From NCBI RefSeq assembly GCF_036840915.1, contig NZ_CP085725.1:1178001-1242000 (forward strand): a DNA stretch of 64,000 nucleotides, written 5' to 3'. Below the pieces are notes generated by a model that searched no databases, was not told the origin of the DNA, and worked only from the letters and a program-made list of their open reading frames with translations. Origin of the DNA: Flavobacterium hankyongi (GTDB lineage Bacteria > Bacteroidota > Bacteroidia > Flavobacteriales > Flavobacteriaceae). This document shows positions 1 to 9,637 of the stretch, piece after piece. Numbering within the stretch: the stretch's first letter is position 1; every line of letters starts with the position of its first letter. Position numbers and translations under genes: made by a program.

Positions 1-483
1 ACTTAACATATCACTTACAACCTCTAAAAAAGCTCCTTTAATATTGATGCTTTCCTTTGAACCAGCACTCAAAATTTTCATAGAAATTAAATTGATTATT
101 AAACCAATTGAAGCAACTATAAGCATGGGAACTCCAGCTACTGCTGGTGGGTTTTCAAATCTTTGCCATGCTTCATACAATATATAGCCTGAAATAAATA
201 TAAGTACAATAGCATTTATCAAAGCAGAAAATATTTCGGTTCTTAAATAACCATAAGACTTTTTACTGTTTCGAGGTTTTGAAGCCATCCAAATTGCAAA
301 AAGTGCTAGTCCTTGACCTGCAACATCTGTTAACATATGTGCAGCATCAGAAAGTAATGCTAAGCTATTGGTTATAAATCCTACAATTACTTCAATAACA
401 AAGTAGGTTAGTGTTATGACAAATACAATCTTTATAGATTTGTTGTATTTATTGCCCGCTGATGTTATATTTAGTGTTGACAT
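1..483 (-). CDS. Cation diffusion facilitator (CDF) metal exporter, partial
   Basis: The reading frame opens with ATG at 483 and is still open at base 1, so only the N-terminal 161 residues are present. They show several hydrophobic segments typical of a CDF antiporter that exports Zn, Co or Cd from the cytoplasm. The family's metal-site pattern is visible in the segment LLSDAAHMLTDVAGQGLAL (about residues 43-61), and a second acidic segment EVVSDMLS lies at the break. It heads a minus-strand metal island, which fits the call. The C-terminal cytoplasmic domain lies outside the window. The metal cannot be assigned from this part. Confidence 0.85.
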   Translation of the reverse strand, partial: MSTLNITSAGNKYNKSIKIVFVITLTYFVIEVIVGFITNSLALLSDAAHMLTDVAGQGLALFAIWMASKPRNSKKSYGYLRTEIFSALINAIVLIFISGYILYEAWQRFENPPAVAGVPMLIVASIGLIINLISMKILSAGSKESINIKGAFLEVVSDMLS

Positions 484-500
484 TTTTTTGTTTTAAATAT

Positions 501-968
501 TTAGTCATTCTTATTTTCTTCTCCATGTTTTCTAATCATTTTTTCTTTCCATTTTACATACCATTTTAGATGGTGTAATGAAAGTAAAAAGTACAATGCA
601 ATCGCACCTATTATTGCTATAATAAACATATTCAATCCTACAGCAACCCCAACGGCTGAAGTACACCATACTGTTGCAGCTGTTGTTAATCCGCTTGATG
701 ATCCTGTACTTGAATTGCGATAAATAATTCCTGCACCAAGAAAACCAACACCTGTTATAATATTTGCTATTACTCTTGAAGTATCTGCTGGATTATTTAC
801 CAAATGAGCTGTAATAGCAGTAAATAAGGTTGCTCCAATACAAACCGCAGAATACGTTCTTATTCCGGCATCACGACCATGTTTCTCTCTATCTAAACCA
901 ATAAACCCCCCTAATAAAAAAGAAATAATCAGTTTGGAGATGATAATTAATTCGGCATTAATATCCAT
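501..968 (-). CDS. MgtC/SapB family membrane protein
   Basis: This 155-residue protein has about four hydrophobic segments. It carries the MgtC family pattern: GGFIGLDREKHGRDAGIRT near residues 20-38 and a GVGFLGAGIIYR motif near residues 73-84. MgtC-like proteins are inner-membrane factors linked to Mg2+ limitation and ATP synthase modulation; many are poorly characterised. The C-terminal part is short and charged (KHGEENKND), so this is the short form without the extra cytosolic domain. It lies 17 bp upstream of the CDF exporter on the same strand and is probably co-transcribed with it. Confidence 0.85.
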   Translation of the reverse strand: MDINAELIIISKLIISFLLGGFIGLDREKHGRDAGIRTYSAVCIGATLFTAITAHLVNNPADTSRVIANIITGVGFLGAGIIYRNSSTGSSSGLTTAATVWCTSAVGVAVGLNMFIIAIIGAIALYFLLSLHHLKWYVKWKEKMIRKHGEENKND

Positions 969-998
969 AATTTCTATATTTTTTATTCGTTTTAATTT

Positions 999-2396
999 TT
1001 AAATGTGAATAGCTGTATTATTTGTTGCCATACATGCTTCTCTAAAAGCTTCTGTATAAGTAGGATGTGCATGACTTGTACGAATAATGTCTTCGCAAGA
1101 TGCTCTAAATTCCATTGCAGACACCGCTTCGGCAATTAAATCAGCTGCTCTTGCTCCAATCATATGCACCCCTAAAATTTCATCGGTCATACTATTTGAT
1201 AATACTTTTATCAAACCGTCAGTATCACCACTTGCAACAGCTCTGCCCAAGGCAACAAAAGGGAAACTTCCCACTTTGTATGCAATTCCTTTTTCTTTGA
1301 GTTGTTCTTCGGTCAGTCCTACAGATGCTACTTCTGGCCAAGTATAAACTACATTTGGAACAAGATCGTAATTGATATATGGCTTTTGTCCAGCGATAAT
1401 TTCGGCAACCAATACACCTTCTTCTGATGCTTTGTGTGCTAACATTGCACCACGAACTACATCACCTATAGCATAAATATTTGGGATATTGGTTTGCATA
1501 GTCGCTTCATTTATTACAATTTTTCCTTTATCAAATTCAATACCAAGTCCTTCGGCATTTAATCCATCAGTATATGGTTTCCTACCTATGCAAACCAAAC
1601 AATAATCGCCTTTTAACTCAACAGTTTGTCCGCTACTTTCTGCTATTACTATTACTTCATTACCTAAATTTTCTACTTTTGTAACTTTATGATTGAAATA
1701 GAAATTAGGGGCAAAATCTTTTTTCATTGTTCTTTGCAATTCTTTTCCCATTGTTTTGTCCATCGTAGAAATCATACTATCAGCAAACTCTACAAAGGTA
1801 ATTTTAGAACCAATTCTTGCATAGACAGAACCTAATTCTGCTCCAATTACACCTGCTCCAATGATGATAAGGTTTTTTGGAATTTCGGATAAGCTCAATG
1901 CTTCAGTAGAAGTAATAATTCGTTTTTTATCTACTGGAATAAATGGTAAAACAGTTGGTTTAGAACCTGTTGCAATAATAATATTTTCAGCTGTTATGTT
2001 TTCTTCAGTGGCATCTGTTTTGGTTATTTTAATGGTATTTTTATCAACAAACGAACCTAAACCATTATAAACCGTAATTTTATTTTTTTTCATCAAATAA
2101 TTGATACCATCATTTATTTTTTTGATAACTACATTTTTTCGAGTTATCATTTGGAAAATATCTACTTCGAGCGTTCCAGTTTTTATACCGTGTTCGGCAA
2201 AAGTGTGTTTGGCATTAAAAAAATGCTCCGAACTATCTAATAAAGATTTTGAAGGAATACAACCGACATTAAGGCAAGTACCGCCAAGTGTGCTATATTT
2301 TTCGATTATGGCAACAGTTTGCCCTAATTGTGCGGCTCTTATTGCGGCAACATATCCGCCAGGTCCTGAACCTATAATTGCTAAATTGTATTGCAT
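999..2396 (-). CDS. lpdA: Dihydrolipoyl dehydrogenase
   Basis: A 465-residue flavoprotein of the pyridine nucleotide-disulfide oxidoreductase family. It shows an N-terminal FAD loop (IGSGPGGYVAA, residues 8-18), the redox-active disulfide in GGTCLNVGCIPSK (Cys41 and Cys46), an NAD-binding loop (IIIGAGVIGAELGS, about 177-190), a second FAD motif (IYAIGDV), and the C-terminal active-site HAHPTYTEAF. This is the E3 subunit that reoxidises lipoamide in 2-oxoacid dehydrogenase complexes. The other complex subunits are not next to it; it sits among metal genes, so a second copy serving redox repair is possible. The disulfide spacing is CX4C, which argues against mercuric reductase with its extra C-terminal cysteines. 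Confidence 0.9.
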   Translation of the reverse strand: MQYNLAIIGSGPGGYVAAIRAAQLGQTVAIIEKYSTLGGTCLNVGCIPSKSLLDSSEHFFNAKHTFAEHGIKTGTLEVDIFQMITRKNVVIKKINDGINYLMKKNKITVYNGLGSFVDKNTIKITKTDATEENITAENIIIATGSKPTVLPFIPVDKKRIITSTEALSLSEIPKNLIIIGAGVIGAELGSVYARIGSKITFVEFADSMISTMDKTMGKELQRTMKKDFAPNFYFNHKVTKVENLGNEVIVIAESSGQTVELKGDYCLVCIGRKPYTDGLNAEGLGIEFDKGKIVINEATMQTNIPNIYAIGDVVRGAMLAHKASEEGVLVAEIIAGQKPYINYDLVPNVVYTWPEVASVGLTEEQLKEKGIAYKVGSFPFVALGRAVASGDTDGLIKVLSNSMTDEILGVHMIGARAADLIAEAVSAMEFRASCEDIIRTSHAHPTYTEAFREACMATNNTAIHI

Positions 2397-2447
2397 AGTT
2401 GTATTTTTAATAAAAATTATTTTATTTGAAAACTATTTTTTATTTAG

Positions 2448-2846
2448 TCATAGTTCGTCTGCATTAACTTCATTTATAATCCATTCTTTAGCTTTTTCTT
2501 TTTCTGATAATTCAAAATATCTAAGATTTGCCATTGTGAATGGTTTCATTATTGAAATCATACACTTTTTCCATTTTTTATCACCTACAATAGCAATTAA
2601 TTCTATATCGTTAGAATGAGTGAATTTAATATTACCATAATTAATTTCAATTTCACCATCTTCCCAAAAACCAATCGAATTTGAACTAGAACTATCATCC
2701 ATTTCAAAATACCATCGCACCTTTTTACCTGTACTCATAATATTATGAATAAACGGATGAATTTTTTCATAATCTTTAATACCTAATAAGTCATTTGCTC
2801 TTGTAGCTATAATATTCCCTCCAGTAAAATCTAAAAGTTGTAACAT
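2448..2846 (-). CDS. STAS/SEC14-like (SpoIIAA-like) protein
   Basis: This 132-residue cytoplasmic protein has no signal peptide. Its layout matches the SpoIIAA-like family: an N-terminal hydrophobic strand with an NIIATRANDLLGIKDYEKI stretch, a central KVRWYFEMDD strand and a C-terminal MKPFTMANLRYFELSEKEKA helix. Members of this family (PF11964) are small alpha/beta proteins with no clear enzymatic role; some may bind lipids or other small ligands. It is the last gene before a terminator and regulatory gap. No function is assigned beyond the fold, and the family call rests on pattern memory. Confidence 0.65.
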   Translation of the reverse strand: MLQLLDFTGGNIIATRANDLLGIKDYEKIHPFIHNIMSTGKKVRWYFEMDDSSSSNSIGFWEDGEIEINYGNIKFTHSNDIELIAIVGDKKWKKCMISIMKPFTMANLRYFELSEKEKAKEWIINEVNADEL

Positions 2847-3013
2847 ATTTTTGATATTTTAAAATTTAAAACAAAAGTCAATAGCAATTATCACTAATGA
2901 ATTTACAAAATGTAAAAGATTTTTTTTGAAAAAGTATTTATCTCCAGTTAATTTTTTTTAAATTAGACTCACTATTGTCATAAGACTTAAATTATCTGTA
3001 AGATTTTAAACAA

Positions 3014-3049
3014 ACCTGTAATTCCACCTATTAAAATGGAATTACAGGT
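3014..3049. terminator. Strong hairpin terminator after the Czc-type RND operon
   Basis: Perfect 13-bp arms (ACCTGTAATTCCA at 3014-3026 and its complement at 3037-3049) flank a 10-nt loop. The minus-strand RNA is followed by a moderately U-rich stretch (TTTGTTTAAAA). It lies just past the stop of the HMA protein gene and so ends the operon that runs from about 9516 down to 3105. Confidence 0.75.
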
Positions 3050-3104
3050 GTTCAGAATATATAAAATCATTTTACTTATGTAATTTGTCTGTGACTATAT
3101 TGCA

Positions 3105-3464
3105 TTAAACTTTGCAACATCCATCAAGATTATCATACGCCTTAGGGTCGGCTTTTACATCATCCGCATCATAACCCAATTTGCTGATTGCCTTTTTAAT
3201 AGTAGTCAAATCTGTTTTCTTGGCATTGTAATAGACTGTAATCGTCATTTTTTTTTCATCCAATTCATACATTTTTACACCAGTAATTTTCAACATATGG
3301 TCTTTGAATTTTAAGCCACAGGTTTCACATTCTTTGCAATGGTCGCAAGTGATATTGGTTTTGATTACTGCCTTCTGATTAGTTTTTTGTTGGGCTACTG
3401 CTACATTTGAAATGAAGAATATTGCCACTAAAAACATCATTGATTTTAAAATTGAGTTTTTCAT
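3105..3464 (-). CDS. Exported HMA-type heavy-metal-binding protein
   Basis: A 119-residue protein with a signal peptide ending near AVAQQ (about residues 20-26), so it acts in the periplasm. The mature part is an HMA-like ferredoxin fold with a cysteine-dense metal loop, TCDHCKECETCGLK, richer than the usual MxCxxC. The C-terminal tail is AYDNLDGCCKV; nearly the same tail motif (Y-x-NL-x-GCC) occurs in the exported protein at 32202-33074. It is the last gene of an RND efflux operon, 29 bp after the adaptor gene, which suggests a periplasmic metal-delivery role. Metal identity is inferred only from context (copper, zinc or cobalt). Confidence 0.75.
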   Translation of the reverse strand: MKNSILKSMMFLVAIFFISNVAVAQQKTNQKAVIKTNITCDHCKECETCGLKFKDHMLKITGVKMYELDEKKMTITVYYNAKKTDLTTIKKAISKLGYDADDVKADPKAYDNLDGCCKV

Positions 3465-3493
3465 TTTTATAGTATTTAATTATCGTTTTGATA

Positions 3494-4762
3494 TTAATGT
3501 TCGTGTTCTCCTCCGCCTTTTGAGGTGGCTAATAAATAGAAAGCACCTTTGATAACAATTTTTGCATTATTTGGAATTTCTTCAACTAACTTTACTTCCG
3601 TATAACCCAAATCGGTTGTTCCAGGTACTACTTCAATGGCTTTAAAGTGAATTTCTTTGTGTTCTTCTTCTTCGCCTTCCGCATGCTCTGAATGTGCTTC
3701 GCCTTCTTCATGTTTATGCTCTTCTGCTTTAACTTTTGGTACTTCTTCGTGGTGTTCTTCCTGTATATAAATATAATATTTGTCTCCATTTCTAACAATA
3801 GCATCTTTAGGAAGTGCCTGAACTGTTTGATTTGTGATGTTAATATTAGCTGCAACATACATTCCCGAAATTAAATTTTTGGCATCGCTTGGATTGATTT
3901 TAGCATGAACCGCCACCGTTTTACTTTCGTTTGAAAATGATTTATTGATGCCAAATATTTTTCCTTTAATGGATTTATTCGATTGATTGGTTAATACAAA
4001 ATCTACTTCCTGACCTACTGAAATTTTACCCAAATCTTTTTCAAAAACATTCAAATCCAAGTGCATTTGGCTGTTATCGACCACTTCAAAAAGTGTTACT
4101 CCCGTTTCTGCAAATGCTCCTTTAGTTATGCTAATTTTACCTACATAACCACTTATGGGGGAAACAATAGGGATTAACGAACTATTTCCACTTAAACTGA
4201 CATTCAATGCCTGCAACTTGTTTTTTGCGGCTTGTGCTCTAGCTTTTTCAACTGCTAACTTCGATTTTATTTCTTGAAAAACTTTGCGTGGATTTACATT
4301 TTCATCACTCAATGTTTTTTGACGGTTAAACTCCAACTGTAAGTATTCAATGTTAGCAACCGCCGAATTGTATTCTTCCTGCATTTCCGTAACTTCAAGG
4401 TTTTGAATAGTTGCCAGCGTTTTCCCTTTAGCGACATAAGTACCTTCCAATACATAAATATCTTTGACAACACCACCAATTAAAGTAGATACATTTGCCA
4501 TGTTTTGCGGTGGAACAGCTGTATAACCATTGGCTTTTATAACCGTGTTTAGGTTTTTCATTTCTATACTTCCTGTTACTATACCAATAGTTTTAAATTG
4601 TGCTTCGGTCAATGCAACTTCGGTTTCCGATTTTTCTTCTTCGTGGGTTTCTTCTGCTTTCTTGTCTCCACAAGAATTTAGAGTAAAAAGAATAGAAAAT
4701 AGAATAAAGAGGTTGAAAATAGAACCAAAATTATAATGAGATTTTAAAAATATATTTTTCAT
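3494..4762 (-). CDS. RND efflux periplasmic adaptor (CusB/CzcB/HlyD family)
   Basis: A 422-residue lipoprotein: a hydrophobic signal ends at a lipobox-like LNSCGDKK (Cys about residue 31), followed by an acidic, His-containing linker. The barrel-sandwich/hairpin region is seen in GGVVKDIYVLEGTYVAKGKTLATI (about 91-114, quoted here only as a landmark for the lipoyl-like half) and SPISGYVGKISITKGAFAETG. The C-terminal region carries a long His/Glu-rich insertion (EEHHEEVPKV through EEEEHKEIHF, about residues 335-373) and ends GGGEHEH, likely a metal sensor or buffer. It links the inner-membrane pump encoded 12 bp upstream to an outer-membrane channel. Confidence 0.85.
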   Translation of the reverse strand: MKNIFLKSHYNFGSIFNLFILFSILFTLNSCGDKKAEETHEEEKSETEVALTEAQFKTIGIVTGSIEMKNLNTVIKANGYTAVPPQNMANVSTLIGGVVKDIYVLEGTYVAKGKTLATIQNLEVTEMQEEYNSAVANIEYLQLEFNRQKTLSDENVNPRKVFQEIKSKLAVEKARAQAAKNKLQALNVSLSGNSSLIPIVSPISGYVGKISITKGAFAETGVTLFEVVDNSQMHLDLNVFEKDLGKISVGQEVDFVLTNQSNKSIKGKIFGINKSFSNESKTVAVHAKINPSDAKNLISGMYVAANINITNQTVQALPKDAIVRNGDKYYIYIQEEHHEEVPKVKAEEHKHEEGEAHSEHAEGEEEEHKEIHFKAIEVVPGTTDLGYTEVKLVEEIPNNAKIVIKGAFYLLATSKGGGEHEH

Positions 4763-4773
4763 AAAATAGAATA

Positions 4774-7700
4774 TTAATTATTGTTGAATGATGGGAATTG
4801 CAATTGAATCGCACTTTGATTATAAGCATTTACCGCTTCTGTGTTTTGCTTTTTAATATCAATCGCTTGGTTTAGAAAACTGATGTATGACCAATAACTC
4901 ATATCGCCATTAGCATAGCTTTTTTGAGCTGTCTTAATAATTTGGTCAGCATATTGCAATCCTTCATTTTGATAATAGGCTACTGCTTTTTTCTGTTTCT
5001 CAAACTCATTTTGCAATTCTTCCTTTTGCAATTTCAAAGTCAATTTACTTTTATCTAATTCTAATTGAGATTGTGAAATACTTATCTCGGATGCCTTTGC
5101 ACGAGCTTTATTTACACCGCCAAACAACGGAATTTGCAAACCAGCGGTAAAACCTTGAAAATAGGATTTGGTATCAATGGTTTGTCCAAAATAACCTAAT
5201 CCCAGTTTTGGTGTTCGCAATGCTTTGAAAGTATTGGCTTCCTTCTGATATACTGAAATTTGCTGTGTATAATAATCGTTTACCAATCCTTCTAACTTAT
5301 CCTTGTTTTCAGTTGATATGCTTGAATATTGCAAAGTTGTATTGGCATCGGGCACAATATTCTCTTCCGTTTGAACGAAGTATTGTAATTGTCTTTGATA
5401 GACAACCAAATCATATTCTAACTGTGCTTTTTGAGTTTCAATTTCTTTCACTTTCGCTTTAGCACTTATAACTTCGATATTGCCGCTTTCTCCAGTGTCA
5501 AAACGCAACTCGGCATTTTTCAGAAACTTAATGTAAATATCATTCAATTCATTATTCAACTTTTGAACAGAAACCCCATACAAATATTGATAATAAGCCA
5601 GTGTTACTGCTTTTTCAATTTCATATTCCGATAATGCTTTTCGCTTTTCAGCCAGTTTTGCTAATTCTTCCTGAAGTTGACGATTGGCTTTAGTGATTTT
5701 TCCAATTGGAAAATATTGTTGAATAGAAACATTATGGTCATAATCAGCACTATTAAACTGTCCGCCTTGATATTGAACTTGCAAAGGGTCAACTTGAAAA
5801 GAGGCTTTTTTAAGAACCGTTTGTTTTTCAATTTCCTTATCGGCAATTTTGAGATTTATATTACTCTTTTTTGCCAAAACAATGGCTTGTTCTAAAGTTA
5901 CCGTTTGCTTATTTTGTGCAAATGAAAATGTGCTAAATAATAAAATGATTACTGTTACAATAGGCTTTGACATCTTTTTTCTTCTTTTTATTCCGTTTTC
6001 AAATAGCAAATAAAGTATCGGTAAAACAATTAGGGTTAGTAGTGTTGCCGAAAATAGTCCGCCAATAACTACGGTTGCTAATGGTTTTTGCACCTCGGCA
6101 CCGCCACTGGTTGATAATGCCATTGGCATAAAACCTAAGGAAGCAACGGCAGCAGTCATCAGAACTGGTCGAAGTCGTATTCTTGTACCTTTTAAAACCC
6201 GTTGCAACGGGTCAATTATTCCATCTTCTTTGAGTTGATTGAAGCAAGAAATCAATACAATCCCGTTTAAAACTGCGATACCAAACAAGGCAATAAATCC
6301 AATTCCTGCCGAAATACTGAAAGGCATTCCTCGAAGCCACAATGCGAAAACACCTCCTATTGCTGATAATGGAATAGCTGTAAAAATTAAAATGGATTGC
6401 TTGACACTGTTAAATGTAAAAAATAACAACACCAATATTAAAGCTAACGCAACTGGCAATGCTATTGAAAGACGTTTATTAGCTTCCACTAAATTTTCAA
6501 ATTGTCCTCCATAAGTAACATAATACCCAGAAGGAAGTTTAAAGTTGGTTTCTAATTTTTGTTGGATTTCTTCAACGACACTTTTCACATCACGGCCACG
6601 AACATTTAAGCCCACGGTGATTCTTCGTTTTCCATTTGCACGGCTTACCTGAACTGGTCCTTGTTCGTAGCTAATTGTTGCCACTTGAGAAAGGGGAATT
6701 TGTTGACCATTTGGCAAAGGAATAAATAAATTACTCACATCGGTTATATCACTTCTATTGGCTTCATTCATACGCACTACTACATCAAATCGTTTGCTTT
6801 CCTCATAAATTTTACCGGCACTCTCGCCTGCAAATGAGGAACGAATAATTTGGTTGATATCAACAATATTTAGACCATATAATGCAATCTTATTGTAATC
6901 GTATTTGACTGTGATTTGTGGCAGACCTGCTAATTTTTCTGCTTTTAAGTCGCCAATACCTTCTATTTTATTCACTTTAGAAATCAATTCTTTGGCTTTT
7001 GAATCTAAAATTTCTAAATCGTCACCAAAAATTTTAATCGCTATATCACTTCGGCTTCCTGTCATTAACTCATTAAATCGCATTTGAATGGGTTGGGAAA
7101 TTTCAATATTCGCCCCAGGAATAGCTTCCATTTCCTCTTTCATTAAATTGGCTAAATCTTCCCAATTATCGGCCGAAGTCCATTCGCTTTTGTCTTTCAG
7201 AACAATAATAAAATCGCCACTTTCAATAGGCATTGGATCTGTTGGAATTTCTCCACTTCCGATTTTTGTTACGATAGTTTTTATTTCGGGGAATTTTGCT
7301 TTTAGAATTTTTTCGTATCTGGTAGTTGTTTCAACCATTTGCGTTAAGGAACTTCCTGTCATAATAGTTACATTAATGGCTAAATCCCCTTCTTCAATGG
7401 TTGGAATAAATTCGCCACCCATATTTTGGAAAACTACAAGAGCCAAAGCAAACAACCCAAATGAAATAGCTAAAACTGATTTTTTTAATCGTAATGCTTT
7501 TTCTAAAAATGGTGCATATATTTTCTCTAACCATGCCATCATTCTATCACTAAAGTTGGGTTTGTGTTCTGTATTTTTTGACAGAAACATTGCACTCATC
7601 ATTGGCACATAAGTCAGTGATAAAACGAATGCTCCAATTACAGCAAAGCCAACCGTCATAGCCATTGGTTTGAACATTTTTCCCTCTGTTCCTACTAATG

Positions 7701-9090
7701 CTAATATTGGCAGATAAACGATCAGGATAATAATTTCCCCAAAAGCGGCACTGTTACGGATTTTTGAAGCAGAATGATATACTTCACTATCCATTTCAGC
7801 TTGGGTCAGGTTCTTTTGCCTTTTTAGTTTTTGTAAATGGTGCATTGTGGCTTCGACTATAATTACAGCACCGTCGACTATAATACCAAAATCGATTGCC
7901 CCTAAACTCATTAAGTTGCCACTAACTCCGAAATGATTCATAAGTACCACAGCAAAGAGCATTGATAATGGAATCACTGAAGCTACAATTAATCCGGCAC
8001 GAAGATTACCAAGGAATAATATCAGTACAAAAATCACAATTAAAGCCCCTTCCAAAAGGTTTTTGGTAACCGTTCCTATAGCATTATCCACCAACTTACC
8101 TCTATCGATAAATGCCTCAGCAACCACACCTTCAGGAAGTGTTTTGTTGATTTGTTCCATTTTTTCTTTAACTCTTTCATTTACAGCTTTTGAATTTTCA
8201 CCTTTGAGCATAAGAGCCATACCACAAACGATTTCGCCTTTCCCGTCTTTTGTTGAAGCACCATAACGTAATGCGACACCTTCTCTAACCTTTGCAACAT
8301 CTCTAACCAAAACGGGCGCTCCATTTCGATTTTTAATTACAACCTTCTCCAAATCATTAATTCCTGATGCCATACCCACACCGCGAATGAAATAGGAGTA
8401 TTGGTCTTTTTCGATATAAGCACCACCTGTATTTTGATTGTTTTTTTCGAGTGCTTCAAAAATTTCAGTAATCGTTACCCCAAGGCTATTGAGTGTGTTT
8501 GGATTTACAGCGATTTCATACTGCTTTAATTTACCACCCCAAGTACTTACTTCTGCGACACCCTCCACACCTTGTAATTGCGGAATAATAATCCAATCCT
8601 GAATGGTTCTTAACTTGATGGCATCATATTTATCTTCATACCCTTTTTTAGCATAGACATCATATTGATAAATTTCCCCAAGACCTGTAGAAATCGGTCC
8701 TAACTCTGGTGAACCTGCATAGGCAGGTATACTTTCTTTAGCTTGACTAAGCCTTTGAAAGATTTGTTCTCTTGCCCAATAAATATCTACATCGTCTTTG
8801 AAAACGACCGTAACTACCGAAAGTCCGAAACGAGAAATACTACGAAGCTCAATTACTTTTGGGATTGTTTTTACAGATTGCTCTAAAGGATATGTAATTA
8901 ATTGCTCTACTTCCTGACTGGCAAGTGTAGGTGCGGTTGTAATAATTTGAACCTGATTATTGGTGACATCAGGCAAAGCATCAAGTGGTAAATTTTTAAC
9001 GGAATAACTCCCCCAAGCTATTAAAACAAGGGTTAATAATAGTATAATGAATTTATTCTTTATACTGAATTGTATGATTTTGTCTAACAT
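4774..9090 (-). CDS. Heavy-metal RND pump fused to a TolC-like outer membrane factor
   Basis: A 1438-residue protein. Residues 1 to about 1035 are a complete CzcA/CusA-type RND pump: a first transmembrane segment, two large periplasmic loops, the proton-relay helix GAIDFGIIVDGAVIIVEAT and twelve membrane helices. Residue 1040 is a Met followed by a typical signal peptide (SKPIVTVIILLFSTFSFAQN) and then a TolC-type outer membrane factor of about 380 residues (LEQAIVLAKKSN near its start). The pump ends on the cytoplasmic side, so this internal signal could carry the TolC part across the membrane, where signal peptidase could free it. It exports divalent cations or copper with the adaptor encoded downstream. 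Such fusions occur in other Bacteroidota. Confidence 0.9.
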   Translation of the reverse strand: MLDKIIQFSIKNKFIILLLTLVLIAWGSYSVKNLPLDALPDVTNNQVQIITTAPTLASQEVEQLITYPLEQSVKTIPKVIELRSISRFGLSVVTVVFKDDVDIYWAREQIFQRLSQAKESIPAYAGSPELGPISTGLGEIYQYDVYAKKGYEDKYDAIKLRTIQDWIIIPQLQGVEGVAEVSTWGGKLKQYEIAVNPNTLNSLGVTITEIFEALEKNNQNTGGAYIEKDQYSYFIRGVGMASGINDLEKVVIKNRNGAPVLVRDVAKVREGVALRYGASTKDGKGEIVCGMALMLKGENSKAVNERVKEKMEQINKTLPEGVVAEAFIDRGKLVDNAIGTVTKNLLEGALIVIFVLILFLGNLRAGLIVASVIPLSMLFAVVLMNHFGVSGNLMSLGAIDFGIIVDGAVIIVEATMHHLQKLKRQKNLTQAEMDSEVYHSASKIRNSAAFGEIIILIVYLPILALVGTEGKMFKPMAMTVGFAVIGAFVLSLTYVPMMSAMFLSKNTEHKPNFSDRMMAWLEKIYAPFLEKALRLKKSVLAISFGLFALALVVFQNMGGEFIPTIEEGDLAINVTIMTGSSLTQMVETTTRYEKILKAKFPEIKTIVTKIGSGEIPTDPMPIESGDFIIVLKDKSEWTSADNWEDLANLMKEEMEAIPGANIEISQPIQMRFNELMTGSRSDIAIKIFGDDLEILDSKAKELISKVNKIEGIGDLKAEKLAGLPQITVKYDYNKIALYGLNIVDINQIIRSSFAGESAGKIYEESKRFDVVVRMNEANRSDITDVSNLFIPLPNGQQIPLSQVATISYEQGPVQVSRANGKRRITVGLNVRGRDVKSVVEEIQQKLETNFKLPSGYYVTYGGQFENLVEANKRLSIALPVALALILVLLFFTFNSVKQSILIFTAIPLSAIGGVFALWLRGMPFSISAGIGFIALFGIAVLNGIVLISCFNQLKEDGIIDPLQRVLKGTRIRLRPVLMTAAVASLGFMPMALSTSGGAEVQKPLATVVIGGLFSATLLTLIVLPILYLLFENGIKRRKKMSKPIVTVIILLFSTFSFAQNKQTVTLEQAIVLAKKSNINLKIADKEIEKQTVLKKASFQVDPLQVQYQGGQFNSADYDHNVSIQQYFPIGKITKANRQLQEELAKLAEKRKALSEYEIEKAVTLAYYQYLYGVSVQKLNNELNDIYIKFLKNAELRFDTGESGNIEVISAKAKVKEIETQKAQLEYDLVVYQRQLQYFVQTEENIVPDANTTLQYSSISTENKDKLEGLVNDYYTQQISVYQKEANTFKALRTPKLGLGYFGQTIDTKSYFQGFTAGLQIPLFGGVNKARAKASEISISQSQLELDKSKLTLKLQKEELQNEFEKQKKAVAYYQNEGLQYADQIIKTAQKSYANGDMSYWSYISFLNQAIDIKKQNTEAVNAYNQSAIQLQFPSFNNN

Positions 9091-9164
9091 GAAATATTAT
9101 AATGAATTAGAAAATAAGCAAAATCGCTTTTGCCAACATTTGCGGTAAAACCACAACTTTCTAA

Positions 9165-9184
9165 CCCCGCCAAAATGGGCGGGG
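9165..9184 (-). terminator. GC-rich hairpin between the 9190 gene and the RND pump
   Basis: Seven-bp G+C arms (CCCCGCC at 9165-9171 and GGCGGGG at 9178-9184) around AAAATG, directly after the stop of the small Cys-rich protein gene. It is strikingly GC-rich for this genome. No long U-tract follows on the minus strand, so it may attenuate rather than fully end transcription into the pump gene, or protect the upstream mRNA. Confidence 0.55.
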
Positions 9185-9189
9185 CATCA

Positions 9190-9516
9190 TTATACTATTT
9201 GAGGGGGCTGCCAAATACTCCCGTAGAAATTGGAAGCAAAAACAGATTTATAAAAAGGTTCTTTGGTTTTAATAACCGTAGAAATTAAAGGAAATTCATA
9301 ACTGATTACTGGAAAATAACTCAAAATCTGTGCACCACAACAATTGCAGATGCAAAAAGGCGAACACAAATCTTTACTCTTATCGTGTGAATGGTTGTCA
9401 CGGTCTGACTGATGCACTGCCAAAGAATGACCCGCACTATTTACTTCCATATCAGCACAGGGCATACACGCCAAAGCTATCAAGTAAATCGACAATATTA
9501 TGTTCAACCATTTCAC
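9190..9516 (-). CDS. Small exported Cys/His-rich protein, DUF6660-like
   Basis: A 108-residue protein that starts with GTG at 9516. It has an N-terminal hydrophobic signal (LNIILSIYLIALACMPCAD), then a His/Asp-rich stretch (HQSDRDNHSHDKSKD) and a cysteine cluster CSPFCICNCCGAQ, features that suggest metal binding outside the cytoplasm. Small proteins of this build are often found upstream of Czc/Cus RND operons in Flavobacteria; I recall the family label DUF6660 but cannot confirm it. It is the first gene of the operon continuing through the RND pump, adaptor and HMA protein. Function unknown. Confidence 0.65.
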   Translation of the reverse strand: MKWLNIILSIYLIALACMPCADMEVNSAGHSLAVHQSDRDNHSHDKSKDLCSPFCICNCCGAQILSYFPVISYEFPLISTVIKTKEPFYKSVFASNFYGSIWQPPQIV

Positions 9517-9637
9517 GAGTGTAAAAATAGTAATAAAATTGTTTGTTTTTGCAATTGATAAAATATTTTAGTGCTTTTTGGTATAGTCTAAAATATTTTT
9601 TTAGCATTGCCTAAAAATTTATTTAGAACAAACATAT

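Noticed and set aside
999-2396. Mercuric reductase
   Set aside because: No N-terminal HMA domain and no C-terminal Cys pair; the HAHPTYTEAF ending is that of dihydrolipoyl dehydrogenase.
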